Shown here piece after piece: positions 52,946-61,569 of a DNA stretch of 64,000 bases (within the stretch, counting starts at the first letter, position 1; every line of letters begins with the position of its first letter). The notes beneath the pieces are model-generated. The model ran no database searches and was not told the origin of the DNA. It saw nothing but the letters and a program-made list of their open reading frames with translations. A program made the position numbers and the translations under genes. Source of the stretch: Actinoplanes sp. NBC_00393 (GTDB lineage: Bacteria > Actinomycetota > Actinomycetes > Mycobacteriales > Micromonosporaceae). The stretch covers positions 5,050,501-5,114,500 of the forward strand of contig NZ_CP107942.1 in NCBI RefSeq assembly GCF_036053395.1, in the 5' to 3' direction.

Positions 52946-53728
52946 CTACTGCGTGGGGAAGCAGGCGCGGAAGGCTTCGCGGACCTCGGCGCGGCGGTCG
53001 AGGACGGCGAAGACCACCCGTTCGAACCAGGGGCTTTCCCGCAGCGCATCGGCGAAGACCTGCGCCACCTCGGCCGGGGCGTTGCCGAAGACGCCGCAAC
53101 CCCATGCGCCCAGCACCAGGTCGCGGTGGCCGTGGGCGGCCGCGACCCGCAGGATCCGGCGAGCCCGCCGGGCGAGCGCCCCGGCAACCGAGGGCAGCAA
53201 CTCGGGCTGGTCACGCACGATCATCGCCCGGTTGGGGGCGGCCGCGGTCAGGAACGAGACGGGGTACGCCTCCGTGAGCAGCGCTCCGCGGTCGTCCCGG
53301 AACACCGGCACCCGGGGCGAGTAGATGACCCGGTCGGTGTAGAGCAGCCCGCGGTTCGCCCGGTGGTAGGCGTAGAAGTCACCGGCCGCCCGCAGGCACG
53401 GATAGAGCGCCGAACTGCGCGCCAGGCTCTCCTCCTGGGCCTGCGCCCCGTTCCGGAAGCCACCGCCCGGGTTGCGCGCCGACGCGAAGTTCAGCGCGAC
53501 CGCGTCGTCGCCGAGCCGGCGCGCGGCGGCCAGGGTGGATTCGCCGGTCACCTCGACGACCGGGGCGCCGGCCACGGGCGAGGGGGCCGGGAGTTCGTCG
53601 CCGGGCAGGTGCAGCCGGGTCCCGGCCACTGCGCGCTCCACCTCTCCGGCGAAGCGCACCGAGCCATAGCCGCCCCGCTCCACGATGGAGACCGTCTCGT
53701 GGGCGATCGCCCGCAACCTGCCACTCAT
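52946..53728 (-). CDS. TIGR02452/DUF2263 protein, bacterial-type PARG-like
   Basis: A 260-residue protein of the microbial poly(ADP-ribose) glycohydrolase-like family. The signature is ALNFASARNPGGGFRNG followed by AQEESLARSS: the GGG loop and the Glu pair which hydrolyse ADP-ribose polymers in Thermomonospora PARG. Other conserved stretches are LYTDRVIYSPRVPVFRDD and LVLGAWGCGVFGNAP (macrodomain-like). It would strip ADP-ribose chains from proteins or DNA. The start may also be the ATG four codons upstream (53740). No ADP-ribosyltransferase is visible nearby. Confidence 0.85.
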   Translation of the reverse strand: MSGRLRAIAHETVSIVERGGYGSVRFAGEVERAVAGTRLHLPGDELPAPSPVAGAPVVEVTGESTLAAARRLGDDAVALNFASARNPGGGFRNGAQAQEESLARSSALYPCLRAAGDFYAYHRANRGLLYTDRVIYSPRVPVFRDDRGALLTEAYPVSFLTAAAPNRAMIVRDQPELLPSVAGALARRARRILRVAAAHGHRDLVLGAWGCGVFGNAPAEVAQVFADALRESPWFERVVFAVLDRRAEVREAFRACFPTQ

Positions 53729-53805
53729 GACGACGATCATCGCCGATCTGCCCGGGCGGCTTCCACGGCTTTACCTGGCGCCCTAGCAAGATCGATCCCA
53801 GTAAG

Positions 53806-53827
53806 CATGGTCACTCTAGTGAACATG
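53806..53827. promoter_or_regulatory. 22-bp near-perfect palindrome before the SsuB-like operon
   Basis: CATGGTCACT and AGTGAACATG (53806-53815, 53818-53827) are complementary except at one position, around CT. It lies between the divergent PARG-like gene and the importer operon and overlaps the likely promoter of the latter; TAGGAA at 53828-53833 may be its -10 box. Confidence 0.55.
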
Positions 53828-53835
53828 TAGGAATA

Positions 53836-54696
53836 GTGGATAAACTGCGCGCCATGAGCGCCGTACCCCTGCAGCTGTCCGGCGTCGGCAAGGAGTTCAC
53901 CGCGAACGGCCGCCGGCGCGAGGTTCTCGCCGGCATCGACCTGGAGGTCGCGGCCGGCGAGGTGGTGGCCCTGCTCGGCCCGTCCGGCTGCGGCAAGTCG
54001 ACCCTGCTGCGCCTGGCCGGCGGCCTGGACACCGCCACCTCCGGCTCGGTACGCGTGGACGGCCGCGAGGTACGCGAGTTCGAACCCCGGTGCGCCGTCG
54101 TGTTCCAGGAACCGCGGCTGCTGCCGTGGCGGACCCTCGAGCGCAACGTGGCGTACGGATTGCCTCGCGGAACGACCGGCGAACGTGCCCGCGAGGAGGT
54201 GCGGCACTGGCTCGACGTGGTCGGCCTCGCCGATTTCGCCCGGCACCGGCCCCGCCAGGTCTCCGGTGGCATGGCGCAGCGCGCCGCCCTGGCCCGCGCG
54301 CTCGCCCGGCGGCCCGGCGTGCTGCTGCTCGACGAACCGTTCGCGGCGCTCGACGCGCTGACCCGGCTGCGCATGCAGGACCTGCTCGCCGAGGTGCAGC
54401 GCGAGGCCGGCACGACGGTGCTGCTGGTGACCCACGACGTCGACGAGGCGCTGCACTTGGCCGACCGGGTGGTCCTGCTCGGCGCACCCGACAACGGCGA
54501 CGCAAGCAACAACGGCACCGCGCCCGGCAACGACACCGCGGCCCGGAACGGCAACGGCACCGCGGCCGGCGTGCGGCTGATCCGGGACGTGCCCGGAGCG
54601 AGACCGCGCGACCGCGGCGACGCCGGCCTGGCCGCGCTGCGCGTCGCGCTGCTGGCCGAACTGGGCGTGCGCACCCCGGCGCCGGCCGCCCACTGA
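53836..54696 (+). CDS. ssuB: ABC transporter ATPase, SsuB/TauB type
   Basis: ATPase of an aliphatic-sulfonate/nitrate/taurine-type importer. The 286 residues have Walker A LLGPSGCGKST, VFQEPRLLPWRTLERNVAYGL, signature VSGGMAQRAALARAL and Walker B VLLLDEPFAALD, then THDVDEAL. About 30 residues near 215-245 are an Asn/Gly/Ala-rich low-complexity insertion (DASNNGTAPGNDTAARNGNG). The start may be GTG 53836 (weak AGGA) or ATG 53854; the latter suits a -10 box at 53828. The binding protein and permease follow. Confidence 0.88.
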   Translation: MDKLRAMSAVPLQLSGVGKEFTANGRRREVLAGIDLEVAAGEVVALLGPSGCGKSTLLRLAGGLDTATSGSVRVDGREVREFEPRCAVVFQEPRLLPWRTLERNVAYGLPRGTTGERAREEVRHWLDVVGLADFARHRPRQVSGGMAQRAALARALARRPGVLLLDEPFAALDALTRLRMQDLLAEVQREAGTTVLLVTHDVDEALHLADRVVLLGAPDNGDASNNGTAPGNDTAARNGNGTAAGVRLIRDVPGARPRDRGDAGLAALRVALLAELGVRTPAPAAH

Positions 54697-54749
54697 GCAA
54701 CCCCCGACTCCCCATCCCCACTGAACGGACATCGGAAGGAACACCCCAC

Positions 54750-55751
54750 ATGAGGATCTTGCGTGCCGTGCTCGCGGCGGCTGCCGCCACCACACTGCTG
54801 GCCGGCTGCGTGCAGGGTGAGGACGCGCCGGCGGACAAGGCGGGCAGCGGCGGCGACGATGCCGTCACGCTGCGGCTGGACTACGCGTACTACAACCCGG
54901 CCAGCCTGGTGCTGCGTGACCAGAAGTGGCTGGAGACCGAGCTGGCCGCCAAGAACGTGACGGTCACCTGGCAGCTCTCGGCCGGCAGCAACAAGGCGAA
55001 CGAGGCGCTGCGCGCCGAGGCGATCGACGTCGGCTCGACCGCCGGGGTGGCCGCGCTGGTGGCCCGCGCCAACGGAGCGCCGATCAAGACGATCGACGTG
55101 TTCAGCCAGCCGGAGTGGGCGGCGATCGTGGTGCCGAAGGACTCGCCGATCACCGACGCGGCCGGGCTCAAGGGCAGGAAGATCGCGGCAACCAAGGGTA
55201 CGGACCCGTACTTCTTCCTGCTCCAGACGCTGGACGAGGCCGGGCTGAAGCCGCGCGACGTGACGGTGACCAACCTGCAGCACGCCGACGGCAGGACCGC
55301 CCTCGAACGCGGCGACGTGGACGCCTGGGCCGGCCTCGACCCGCTGATGGCCACCTCCGAACTGGACGCCGGCTCGAAGCTGATCTACCGCAACGTCGGG
55401 TTCAACTCGTACGGCGTGCTCAACGCGCGGGAGAAGTTCCTGGCGGAGCAGCCGGAGCTGGCGCAGGCCGTGGTGAACGCGTACGAGAAGGCGCGACAGT
55501 GGATCAAGGACAACCCGGACCAGGCGGTGGCCCTGTACGCCAAGGAGGCGAAGATCTCCGAGGCGGTCGCGAAGAAGGTGCTCACCGAACGGACCCGGCT
55601 GGACATCGACCCGGTCCCGGGCGCCGCGCAGAGGGCCGTGTTCGAGAAGATCCTGCCGGTCCTGGTCGCGGACGCCAACGTGAAGACCGAGGAGGCCGCG
55701 CGTACCGCGCTCGACTCGCTGTTCGAACCGAAGTACGCGAGCGCTTCGTGA
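54750..55751 (+). CDS. ssuA: SsuA-type substrate-binding lipoprotein
   Basis: A 333-residue NMT1/SsuA-family binding protein with lipobox LLAGC (Cys20). Family features are VTLRLDYAYYNPASLVLRDQ, WQLSAGSNKANEALRAEAIDVGSTAGVAALVARANG in parts (GSNKANEALRAEAIDVGS), VPKDSPITDAAGLKGRKIAATKGTDPYFFLL in parts and ERGDVDAWAGLDPLMA. GGAAGG precedes the ATG. It probably brings an alkanesulfonate or related organosulfur compound to the permease; taurine, thiamine precursors or nitrate are other options within the family. Confidence 0.88.
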   Translation: MRILRAVLAAAAATTLLAGCVQGEDAPADKAGSGGDDAVTLRLDYAYYNPASLVLRDQKWLETELAAKNVTVTWQLSAGSNKANEALRAEAIDVGSTAGVAALVARANGAPIKTIDVFSQPEWAAIVVPKDSPITDAAGLKGRKIAATKGTDPYFFLLQTLDEAGLKPRDVTVTNLQHADGRTALERGDVDAWAGLDPLMATSELDAGSKLIYRNVGFNSYGVLNAREKFLAEQPELAQAVVNAYEKARQWIKDNPDQAVALYAKEAKISEAVAKKVLTERTRLDIDPVPGAAQRAVFEKILPVLVADANVKTEEAARTALDSLFEPKYASAS

Positions 55752-56500
55752 CGCTGCCGTGGCGGCCGGCGCTCGGCATCCTGCTGCCGGTCGGGCTGGT
55801 CCTGGCCTGGCAGCTGACCGCCTCGGCCGGGGTCTTCTCGGCGGCGCAACTGCCACCGCCGGGCGAGGTCGTCGCCGCGCTGGGTGAGCTGGCCGGCCGC
55901 GGCGAGCTCTGGCACCATCTGGCGATCAGCACGCAGCGGGTGCTGATCGGCTTCGCGGCCGGCTCGGTCCTCGGGCTGGCGCTGGGCGGTCTGGTCGGGC
56001 TGTCGCGGACGGCGAGCGCGGTGCTCTCGCCGACCGTGCAGGCGATCCGGGCCGTCCCGTCGCTGGCCTGGGTGCCGTTGCTGCTGCTGTGGCTCGGCAT
56101 CGGCGAGACCCCGAAGATCGTGCTGGTCGCGATCGGCGCGTTCTTCCCGGTCTACACCACGGTGTCGGCGGCGCTCGCGCACATCGATCCGCACCTGATC
56201 GAGGTGGGCCGCGCGTACGGGCGGTCCGGTCTGCCGCTGCTCGGCACCGTCCTGTTCCCGGCGGCCACCCCGGCGATCCTGTCCGGCCTGCGGCTCGGTC
56301 TGGCGCAGGGCTGGCTGTTCCTGGTCGCGGCCGAGCTGATCGCCTCGTCGATGGGGCTGGGCTTCCTGCTGATCGACAGTCAGAACACCGGGCGTACCGA
56401 TGTGATGTTGCTGGCCATCATCCTGCTGGCGCTGCTCGGCAAGCTCAGCGACACCCTGCTCGGCGTGGGCGAGGGCCGCCTGCTGGCGGCACGCCGTTGA
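55748..56500 (+). CDS. ssuC: SsuC-type ABC permease
   Basis: A 250-residue permease with six helices and the coupling loop LIEVGRAYGRSGLPLLGTVLFPAATPAILSGL in parts (VGRAYGRSGLPLLGTVLFPA). Other family segments are AIRAVPSLAWVPLLLLWLGIGETPKI and AELIASSMGLGFLLIDSQN. The GTG start overlaps the ssuA stop by four bases. No monooxygenase (SsuD/TauD) gene is adjacent, so desulfonation must be encoded elsewhere if the substrate is a sulfonate. Confidence 0.9.
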   Translation: MTLPWRPALGILLPVGLVLAWQLTASAGVFSAAQLPPPGEVVAALGELAGRGELWHHLAISTQRVLIGFAAGSVLGLALGGLVGLSRTASAVLSPTVQAIRAVPSLAWVPLLLLWLGIGETPKIVLVAIGAFFPVYTTVSAALAHIDPHLIEVGRAYGRSGLPLLGTVLFPAATPAILSGLRLGLAQGWLFLVAAELIASSMGLGFLLIDSQNTGRTDVMLLAIILLALLGKLSDTLLGVGEGRLLAARR

Positions 56501-56522
56501 TCGGTACGCGATACTGCGTGCC

Positions 56523-56807
56523 GTGACTGACGACGGACTGCTTCTGGTCGCCGTGGTGGAGATGGCCGACGGGCACGCCGAGGCGGGCCGCCGCTACGAG
56601 GACGCCGTGCTGGCGCTGCTGGGCCGGCACGGCGGCACGCTCGAACGGCGGCTGCGCGAGGACAGCGGCACCGAGGTCCACGTGATCCGCTTCGCCGAGC
56701 GCTCCGGCCTCGACTCGTTCATGGTGGACCCGGAGCGGCTGGCGCTGCGCGCCGAACTCGGCGACGCCGCACCCACCACCCGGGTCCTTCAGGTCCACGA
56801 CGTCTGA
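56523..56807 (+). CDS. Small DUF1330-like alpha/beta-barrel protein
   Basis: A 94-residue protein starting with GTG, 22 bases after the ssuC stop. The pattern LLLVAVVEMADGHAEAGRRYEDAVLALLGRHGGTLERRLR in parts (EAGRRYEDAVLALLGRHGGT), then VHVIRFAERSGLDSFMVDPERLALR, fits the dimeric ferredoxin-like barrel of the DUF1330/ABM group. No catalytic residue is evident. It may be the last gene of the ssu-like operon; function unknown. Confidence 0.7.
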   Translation: MTDDGLLLVAVVEMADGHAEAGRRYEDAVLALLGRHGGTLERRLREDSGTEVHVIRFAERSGLDSFMVDPERLALRAELGDAAPTTRVLQVHDV

Positions 56808-56811
56808 CCGG

Positions 56812-57405
56812 TCACCGGGCCACGCCGACCGGGCGGGCCGGCACCGGTTCGAGGCCGAGCAGGGCCACGCCCAGGTAGAGCGCGGTTTCGGCGTACCCCG
56901 GATGGCCCCAGCCCGGCGCCATCGCGTTCGCCGCGATGGTGAGCGGAATGATCACCAACGGCGCGGTCAGCAGGATCGCCCCCGTACGCAGCTCGGGCCG
57001 CCGCAGCAGCAGTGCCCCCAGAATCACGCCGGCGACGAACATCAGCAGGAAGCCGGTGCCGCTCACCGCGCCCCACGCCCGGTACAGAACCGTGTCCGGA
57101 TAGCGCGCCACGAGGATGCCGGCGATGAACAGCACGGCCAGCAGTGTCAGGTCGGCCGTCAGCACGAGCCGGACCGCCCGGACGCTGCGGCGGCCGGCGT
57201 CGATATCCCGGCCGCGCTGCGCCAGCACGGCGGCGAGCAGCGCGAAGGTGGCGCCGAGCAGCAGGCTGGTGCCGGTCGTCGCCCAGCCGGTGGCGTCCTC
57301 CTCGCTCAGCAGGTGGTCACCGAGCCCACCGGCCACCGCGTCCGCGATCGAGAGCAGCGAACTCAGCGCGGCCGCGCCCAGTGCGGCCGTTGCGATCCTC
57401 GTCAT
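56812..57405 (-). CDS. Membrane protein, DUF998/DUF4386-like
   Basis: A 197-residue membrane protein with about five or six helices (ALGAAALSSLLSIADAVAG; TTGTSLLLGATFALLAAVLA; LVLTADLTLLAVLFIAGILVA; GTGFLLMFVAGVILGALLL; ILLTAPLVIIPLTIAANAMA; ALYLGVALLGL). The ATG at 57405 follows GGGGAAG. Divergent from the two-component kinase that begins at 57565, so it may be a target of that system. The family placement is tentative. Confidence 0.72.
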   Translation of the reverse strand: MTRIATAALGAAALSSLLSIADAVAGGLGDHLLSEEDATGWATTGTSLLLGATFALLAAVLAQRGRDIDAGRRSVRAVRLVLTADLTLLAVLFIAGILVARYPDTVLYRAWGAVSGTGFLLMFVAGVILGALLLRRPELRTGAILLTAPLVIIPLTIAANAMAPGWGHPGYAETALYLGVALLGLEPVPARPVGVAR

Positions 57406-57564
57406 GGCGTCTTCCCCTTTCATCGGTTCGATGACGCCAGGCTGGGCCGGCCGGACCGGCCGCGTCGTCGGCCGCGGCGCACCCACTTCGTCCGACCCGG
57501 GTATGCATCGCACCGCGACCTACGGATGACGCGCCCCGGCCGTGCGGAGAGTTAGCGTCAGGCC

Positions 57565-59145
57565 GTGGCCTCCCGGCGGCGGATCGATGCCTCGATCGTT
57601 CTCCTGGCACTCGCGGTGTCAGCGGGCTACGTCGCCCTGGTGCCCGGAAACCGGGTGGCGAACTTCCTGTTCCTGACCCTGGTGCTGAGCTGCGCGGGCC
57701 TGCTCCTGCGAGTTGTGGTCGACGCGGTGCGGCGCGCCGCGGACGAGCACCGGACGGCGCGGGCCCTGCTCGCCACCCCGGTCGACGTGGCGGCCCGCCA
57801 GGCGGTGGCCCGGGAACGGGTACGGCTGGCCGCCGACATCGAGGCGGTGATCCGGGCCGCGGTGTCCCGGATGGCCGGGCACACGCGGACCGCCGCGCGG
57901 CAGTGGGACGACGATCCCGATCCGCCGCTGGCGAAACTGCAGGCAGACGGGCGGGCCGCGGTCACCGAGCTGCGCCGCCTGCTCGGTCTGTTGCGCGAAG
58001 CCGAGTCGGCGGCCACCGAGGATCCGCCGCCCCGGCAGCCGCGACGCCGGCCGTCCGCCGGTGATCTGGCGCTGGCTGCCGGTGCGGCCGCGCTGAGCGT
58101 GGCCGAGCACTTCCCGGCCGGCCCGGACGTCCCGGCGAGCATGCAGACGGCTCCGTCGATCGCGCTGACTGCCGCCACCGCGGCCACGCTGGCACTGCGC
58201 CGGTCCGCGCCGGCCGCCGGGGCCGCGGCCTGCGGCGCCGGCTTCCTGCTGGGATTCCTCACCGGCTGGCCGATCAGCCCGGGGCTGTGGATCCTGATGG
58301 GGCCCGCCTGGCTGGCCTGGTCGGCGATGGCCCGGTGGCGCCCGTCCGGCTGCCTGGCGACCGCGCTCCTGCTGACCGGCATCACCCTCGACCTGGGCCG
58401 CTACAACCGGGTCAACCTGCCGATGTGCCTGGTGCTGGTCGGCGCCGCGGCGGTCGGCGGCGCGGTGTTCGGGCGCAGCGGGCGGCGGCAGTCGGCCGCG
58501 CACAGCACGGTGCTGCGGCGGACCGCGGAACTCGGTGCGGCCGCCGAGCAGGCGGTCCTCGGCGAGCGTCTGGCCGTGGCGCGGGACGTGCACGACGTGG
58601 TCTCGCACGCGGTGGCCGTTCTGGTCACCCAGTCCGGGGCCGCTCAGGCACTCCGGCGGACCGATCCGCCGCGGGCCCGGGCCGCGCTCGCCGTCGTGGA
58701 GCAGACCGCCGCGGACACCCTGTCCGAACTGGATCGGATGGTGGCCGGCATCGGCGCCGGGGCGGTGGAGCACGACGACGCGGACCTGCGCGCCCTGGTC
58801 GGCCGGATGACCGGCGCCGGCCTGCGGATCAGCTTCGACCTGCACGGCCCGGTGCGGGGGCGGACCGGGGCGGTCGTCTACCGGATCACCCAGGAGGCGC
58901 TGACGAACGTGGTGCGGCACGCCCCCGGCGCCCGGGTGACGATCACCGTGCAGGCGGTGGACGACCGGACCACTGTGGAGATCACCGACGACGGGCCGGG
59001 GCCGGGCCGGACTTCGCTGCGCGGCTACGGCCTCACCGGTCTCGCTGAGCGGGTGGAGAGCACCGGCGGGCGGCTGTCCACCGGTCCCGGACCGGGCGGA
59101 GCGGGCTTCCGTGTCGCCGCCACGCTCCCCGGAGCCGCGTCGTGA
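57565..59145 (+). CDS. NarL-type sensor histidine kinase with duplicated dimerisation region
   Basis: A 526-residue kinase with N-terminal helices (to about 55), a first helical region at about 78-148 (ARERVRLAADIEAVI, then TELRRLLGLLREAES) that looks like a HisKA_3 domain lacking its His, a second membrane block (about 165-305), and the true HisKA_3 with His in GERLAVARDVHDVVSHAVAVLVTQ in parts (VARDVHDVVSHAVAV). The ATPase domain has TQEALTNVVRHAPG and GYGLTGLAERVESTGG. GTG start without a strong ribosome site. Overlaps the response regulator by four bases (GTGA). It would phosphorylate that regulator. Confidence 0.88.
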   Translation: MASRRRIDASIVLLALAVSAGYVALVPGNRVANFLFLTLVLSCAGLLLRVVVDAVRRAADEHRTARALLATPVDVAARQAVARERVRLAADIEAVIRAAVSRMAGHTRTAARQWDDDPDPPLAKLQADGRAAVTELRRLLGLLREAESAATEDPPPRQPRRRPSAGDLALAAGAAALSVAEHFPAGPDVPASMQTAPSIALTAATAATLALRRSAPAAGAAACGAGFLLGFLTGWPISPGLWILMGPAWLAWSAMARWRPSGCLATALLLTGITLDLGRYNRVNLPMCLVLVGAAAVGGAVFGRSGRRQSAAHSTVLRRTAELGAAAEQAVLGERLAVARDVHDVVSHAVAVLVTQSGAAQALRRTDPPRARAALAVVEQTAADTLSELDRMVAGIGAGAVEHDDADLRALVGRMTGAGLRISFDLHGPVRGRTGAVVYRITQEALTNVVRHAPGARVTITVQAVDDRTTVEITDDGPGPGRTSLRGYGLTGLAERVESTGGRLSTGPGPGGAGFRVAATLPGAAS

Positions 59146-59804
59146 CCGCCCCGGTCCGCGTCGTGCTCGCGGACGATCACGACCTGGTCCGCGGCGGGCT
59201 CGCGGCGATCCTGACCGCGGCGGGCATCGACGTCGTCGGCGAGACCTCCGACGGGCACGGCGCGGTCGCCCTGGCCCGCCGGCAGCACCCCGACGTGGTG
59301 CTGATGGACGTCGAGATGCCCGGTGGGGACGGGCTGACCGCCACCGCGGCGATCACCACCGAACTGCCGGGCACCCGGGTGCTGGTGCTGACCATGTTCG
59401 ACCTCGACGAGTACGTGTTCCAGGCGCTCCGGTCCGGTGCGGCGGGCTTCCTGCTCAAGACCACCGCGCCGGACCGGCTCGTCGCAGCGGTCCGGGCGTG
59501 CGCCGCCGGGGAGACGCTGCTCGCCCCGAGCGTGCTGCGCCGGCTCGTGGAGACCTTCGTGCAGCGGCCACCGCCGCCACCGGCCGGCCGGCTGCCCGCG
59601 GTGATGCGCCACCTCACCCCGCGGGAGGCCGACATCCTGCGGGCAGTCGCCCGTGGCCTCTCGAACGCGGAGATCGGCGCCGAGCTGCATCTGGCCGAGC
59701 CCACCGTCAAGACCCACATCACCCGGATCCTGGCGAAACTCGGCCTGCGCGACCGGGTGCAGGCCGTGGTGATGGCGTACGAGACGGGCCTGGTCCCCCG
59801 CTAG
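59142..59804 (+). CDS. NarL/FixJ-family response regulator
   Basis: A 220-residue regulator with receiver acidic pair DDHD, phospho-acceptor Asp56 in VVLMDVEMP, Thr in LTMFDLDE (T-M variant) and Lys in FLLKTTAP. The HTH is LTPREADILRAVARGLSNAEIGAELHLAEPTVKTHITRIL in parts (LSNAEIGAELHLAEPTVKTH). Its last four bases overlap the end of the convergent flavocytochrome gene. Natural targets include the divergent membrane protein or itself (inference). Confidence 0.92.
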   Translation: MTAPVRVVLADDHDLVRGGLAAILTAAGIDVVGETSDGHGAVALARRQHPDVVLMDVEMPGGDGLTATAAITTELPGTRVLVLTMFDLDEYVFQALRSGAAGFLLKTTAPDRLVAAVRACAAGETLLAPSVLRRLVETFVQRPPPPPAGRLPAVMRHLTPREADILRAVARGLSNAEIGAELHLAEPTVKTHITRILAKLGLRDRVQAVVMAYETGLVPR

Positions 59805-61147
59805 GCGGCCAGGCGGAACGCTTCGAAGTGGATCTGGCGGGACGGGACATTCAGGTCGCGCAGGCTTTTCAGGACGGTGTCGGTGAGCACGGCCGGGCCG
59901 CAGACGTAGACGTCCCGATCGGTGATGTCGGGGACCAGCGACTGCAGGTTCTCCGGGCGGAACGGCTGGTTGCCCGGGCCGGTCTTGCCGGTCATCACGT
60001 GCAGGCGGGCGCCGCGGACGTTGGCCAGGTTGCGCAGCTCGCCGAGCAGGACGGCGTCGGCGGAGGAGCGGACCCGGTAGAGGACGACCACGTCGCTGCC
60101 GATCTCCGGGTCCTCGAGCAGCGAGCGGATCGGGGTGACACCGATGCCGCCGGCGATCAGCAGGGTCGCCTCCCGGGTACGCCGGGCCAGCGTGAACGCC
60201 CCGTACGGACCTTCGGCGAAGACCCGCGAACCGATCGGCAGGTCCCGCAGGCCGGCGCTGGTGGTGCCGATGCCCTTGGCGGTGAGCCGCAGCGACCGGC
60301 CGTTCGGCGCGGCCGACAGGGAGAACGGGTTGACCTGCCACCAGCGGTTGTGCCCGGGGAACCGCCACAGGAAGAACTGGCCGGCGCGGGCCGGTAGCCG
60401 GTCCAGGTCGCGGCCGGTGACGTGCACCGACACCACGTCGGCGGACTCCGGGACGACCGCGGCGACCCGCAGCCGGTGCCGGGCGTTGCGGATCAGCGGG
60501 ACGATCACCCGGCCGGTGAGCAGGGCGCCGACGGCGAAGGCCCACAGACCCCACCAGTAGATCTTGGTGGCCAGGTTGATGGTGAAGGCGGTTCCCTCGT
60601 ACAGCTGGTGGATCAGGCCGAGCACCACGACGACGTAGAGCAGCAGGTGGACGGCGTGCCAGGTCTCGTAGGAGAGGCGGCGGCGGGCGATCCGGACGGA
60701 CAGGGCCACCACCAGCACGATCAGGGCGACCGCGATCAGCCCGAGGAGCACCGGCAGCTGCTTCGACAGGCTCAGCGCGGTCCGGAACACCGACGCCTTG
60801 TCGTGCAGGGCGAACCCGGTGATCACGAACGACGGATGCAGGATGGCCAGCCAGAAGACGGTGAAACCGACCCACCGGTGCCAGCCGGTGAGCCGGTCCA
60901 TGCCGAATCCGCGGTCCAGCACCGGCAGCCGGGCGATCAGCAGGAGCTGGACGATCATCGCGAAGGCCAGGTAGAGGCCGAGCATCCGGCCGATCGATCC
61001 GAATATGTTGTACGCCGGCGGGCCGGCGAGCTGGAACATGATCTGGACGGTGGCGATGTTGAGGAGGAGGAAGGCCCAGATCGCGGCACGCGCGGCCCAG
61101 GCGGTACGGCGGACGGTGATTACCTGTGGGTGGGTCACAGCGGTCAT
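59801..61147 (-). CDS. Ferric-reductase-like transmembrane flavocytochrome
   Basis: A 448-residue NADPH oxidase/ferric reductase-type protein. The membrane half has heme ligands on two helices: GWHRWVGFTVFWLAILHPSF and YETWHAVHLLLYVVVVLGLIHQ, each with paired His. The soluble half has an FAD domain (WWQVNPFSLSAAPN) and a NAD(P) domain (LLIAGGIGVTPIRSL, YVCGPAVLTDTVLKSL). It moves electrons from NAD(P)H across the membrane to Fe(III), oxygen or a partner protein. Start at ATG 61147 after GGGGAG; the open frame upstream is unconserved. Confidence 0.9.
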   Translation of the reverse strand: MTAVTHPQVITVRRTAWAARAAIWAFLLLNIATVQIMFQLAGPPAYNIFGSIGRMLGLYLAFAMIVQLLLIARLPVLDRGFGMDRLTGWHRWVGFTVFWLAILHPSFVITGFALHDKASVFRTALSLSKQLPVLLGLIAVALIVLVVALSVRIARRRLSYETWHAVHLLLYVVVVLGLIHQLYEGTAFTINLATKIYWWGLWAFAVGALLTGRVIVPLIRNARHRLRVAAVVPESADVVSVHVTGRDLDRLPARAGQFFLWRFPGHNRWWQVNPFSLSAAPNGRSLRLTAKGIGTTSAGLRDLPIGSRVFAEGPYGAFTLARRTREATLLIAGGIGVTPIRSLLEDPEIGSDVVVLYRVRSSADAVLLGELRNLANVRGARLHVMTGKTGPGNQPFRPENLQSLVPDITDRDVYVCGPAVLTDTVLKSLRDLNVPSRQIHFEAFRLAA

Positions 61148-61569
61148 CCCGGTCTCCCCTGCTGGAGTTACGTCTACCGGGTGTACCGAGAATGTCACTC
61201 TCCGGTTCAGTCCGGAACGACACCGCGCGGGAATTGTCGTCCGGGTGCGCCAAGCCGGACGGCACATGACTGGGCGTGACGGTTGCGACACTGAGGAAGA
61301 CTTTCGAAGTGTGTCCTATTCGAGATTGTTCCGGCACGACCCGGGCTCTAGCCTGATCGGGGCTGTCGGCCGACGCTCCCGCTCCGGCGGCAGCAGGGAC
61401 CTCGCGCTCGACGACTGTGTCGGCTCTTCGCAGCACGGCGCGTGCCGACCCGGTGACCGGCGGAAGAGGCTCCCATGACCAGACCTAGCGTCAGCTCGTC
61501 TTTCGCGCTGCACAAGGTTGTCGCTACGCTAGGGCGGTCCGGGCGTCGTCAAGAAGCCGGGGGTCTGTA
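61148..61569. other. Intergenic region between the flavocytochrome and the fxsC-like gene
   Basis: A 422-base divergent gap. Short open frames here have no recognisable content; in particular I saw no small peptide ending in an FxSxx motif. TACGCT at 61525-61530 is a possible -10 box for the plus-strand TIR-like operon. The left part should hold the flavocytochrome promoter. Confidence 0.4.

Noticed and set aside
61316..61513. Possible FxsA peptide gene next to fxsC
   Set aside because: The short frames in this gap do not end in an FxSxx motif and have no ribosome site.
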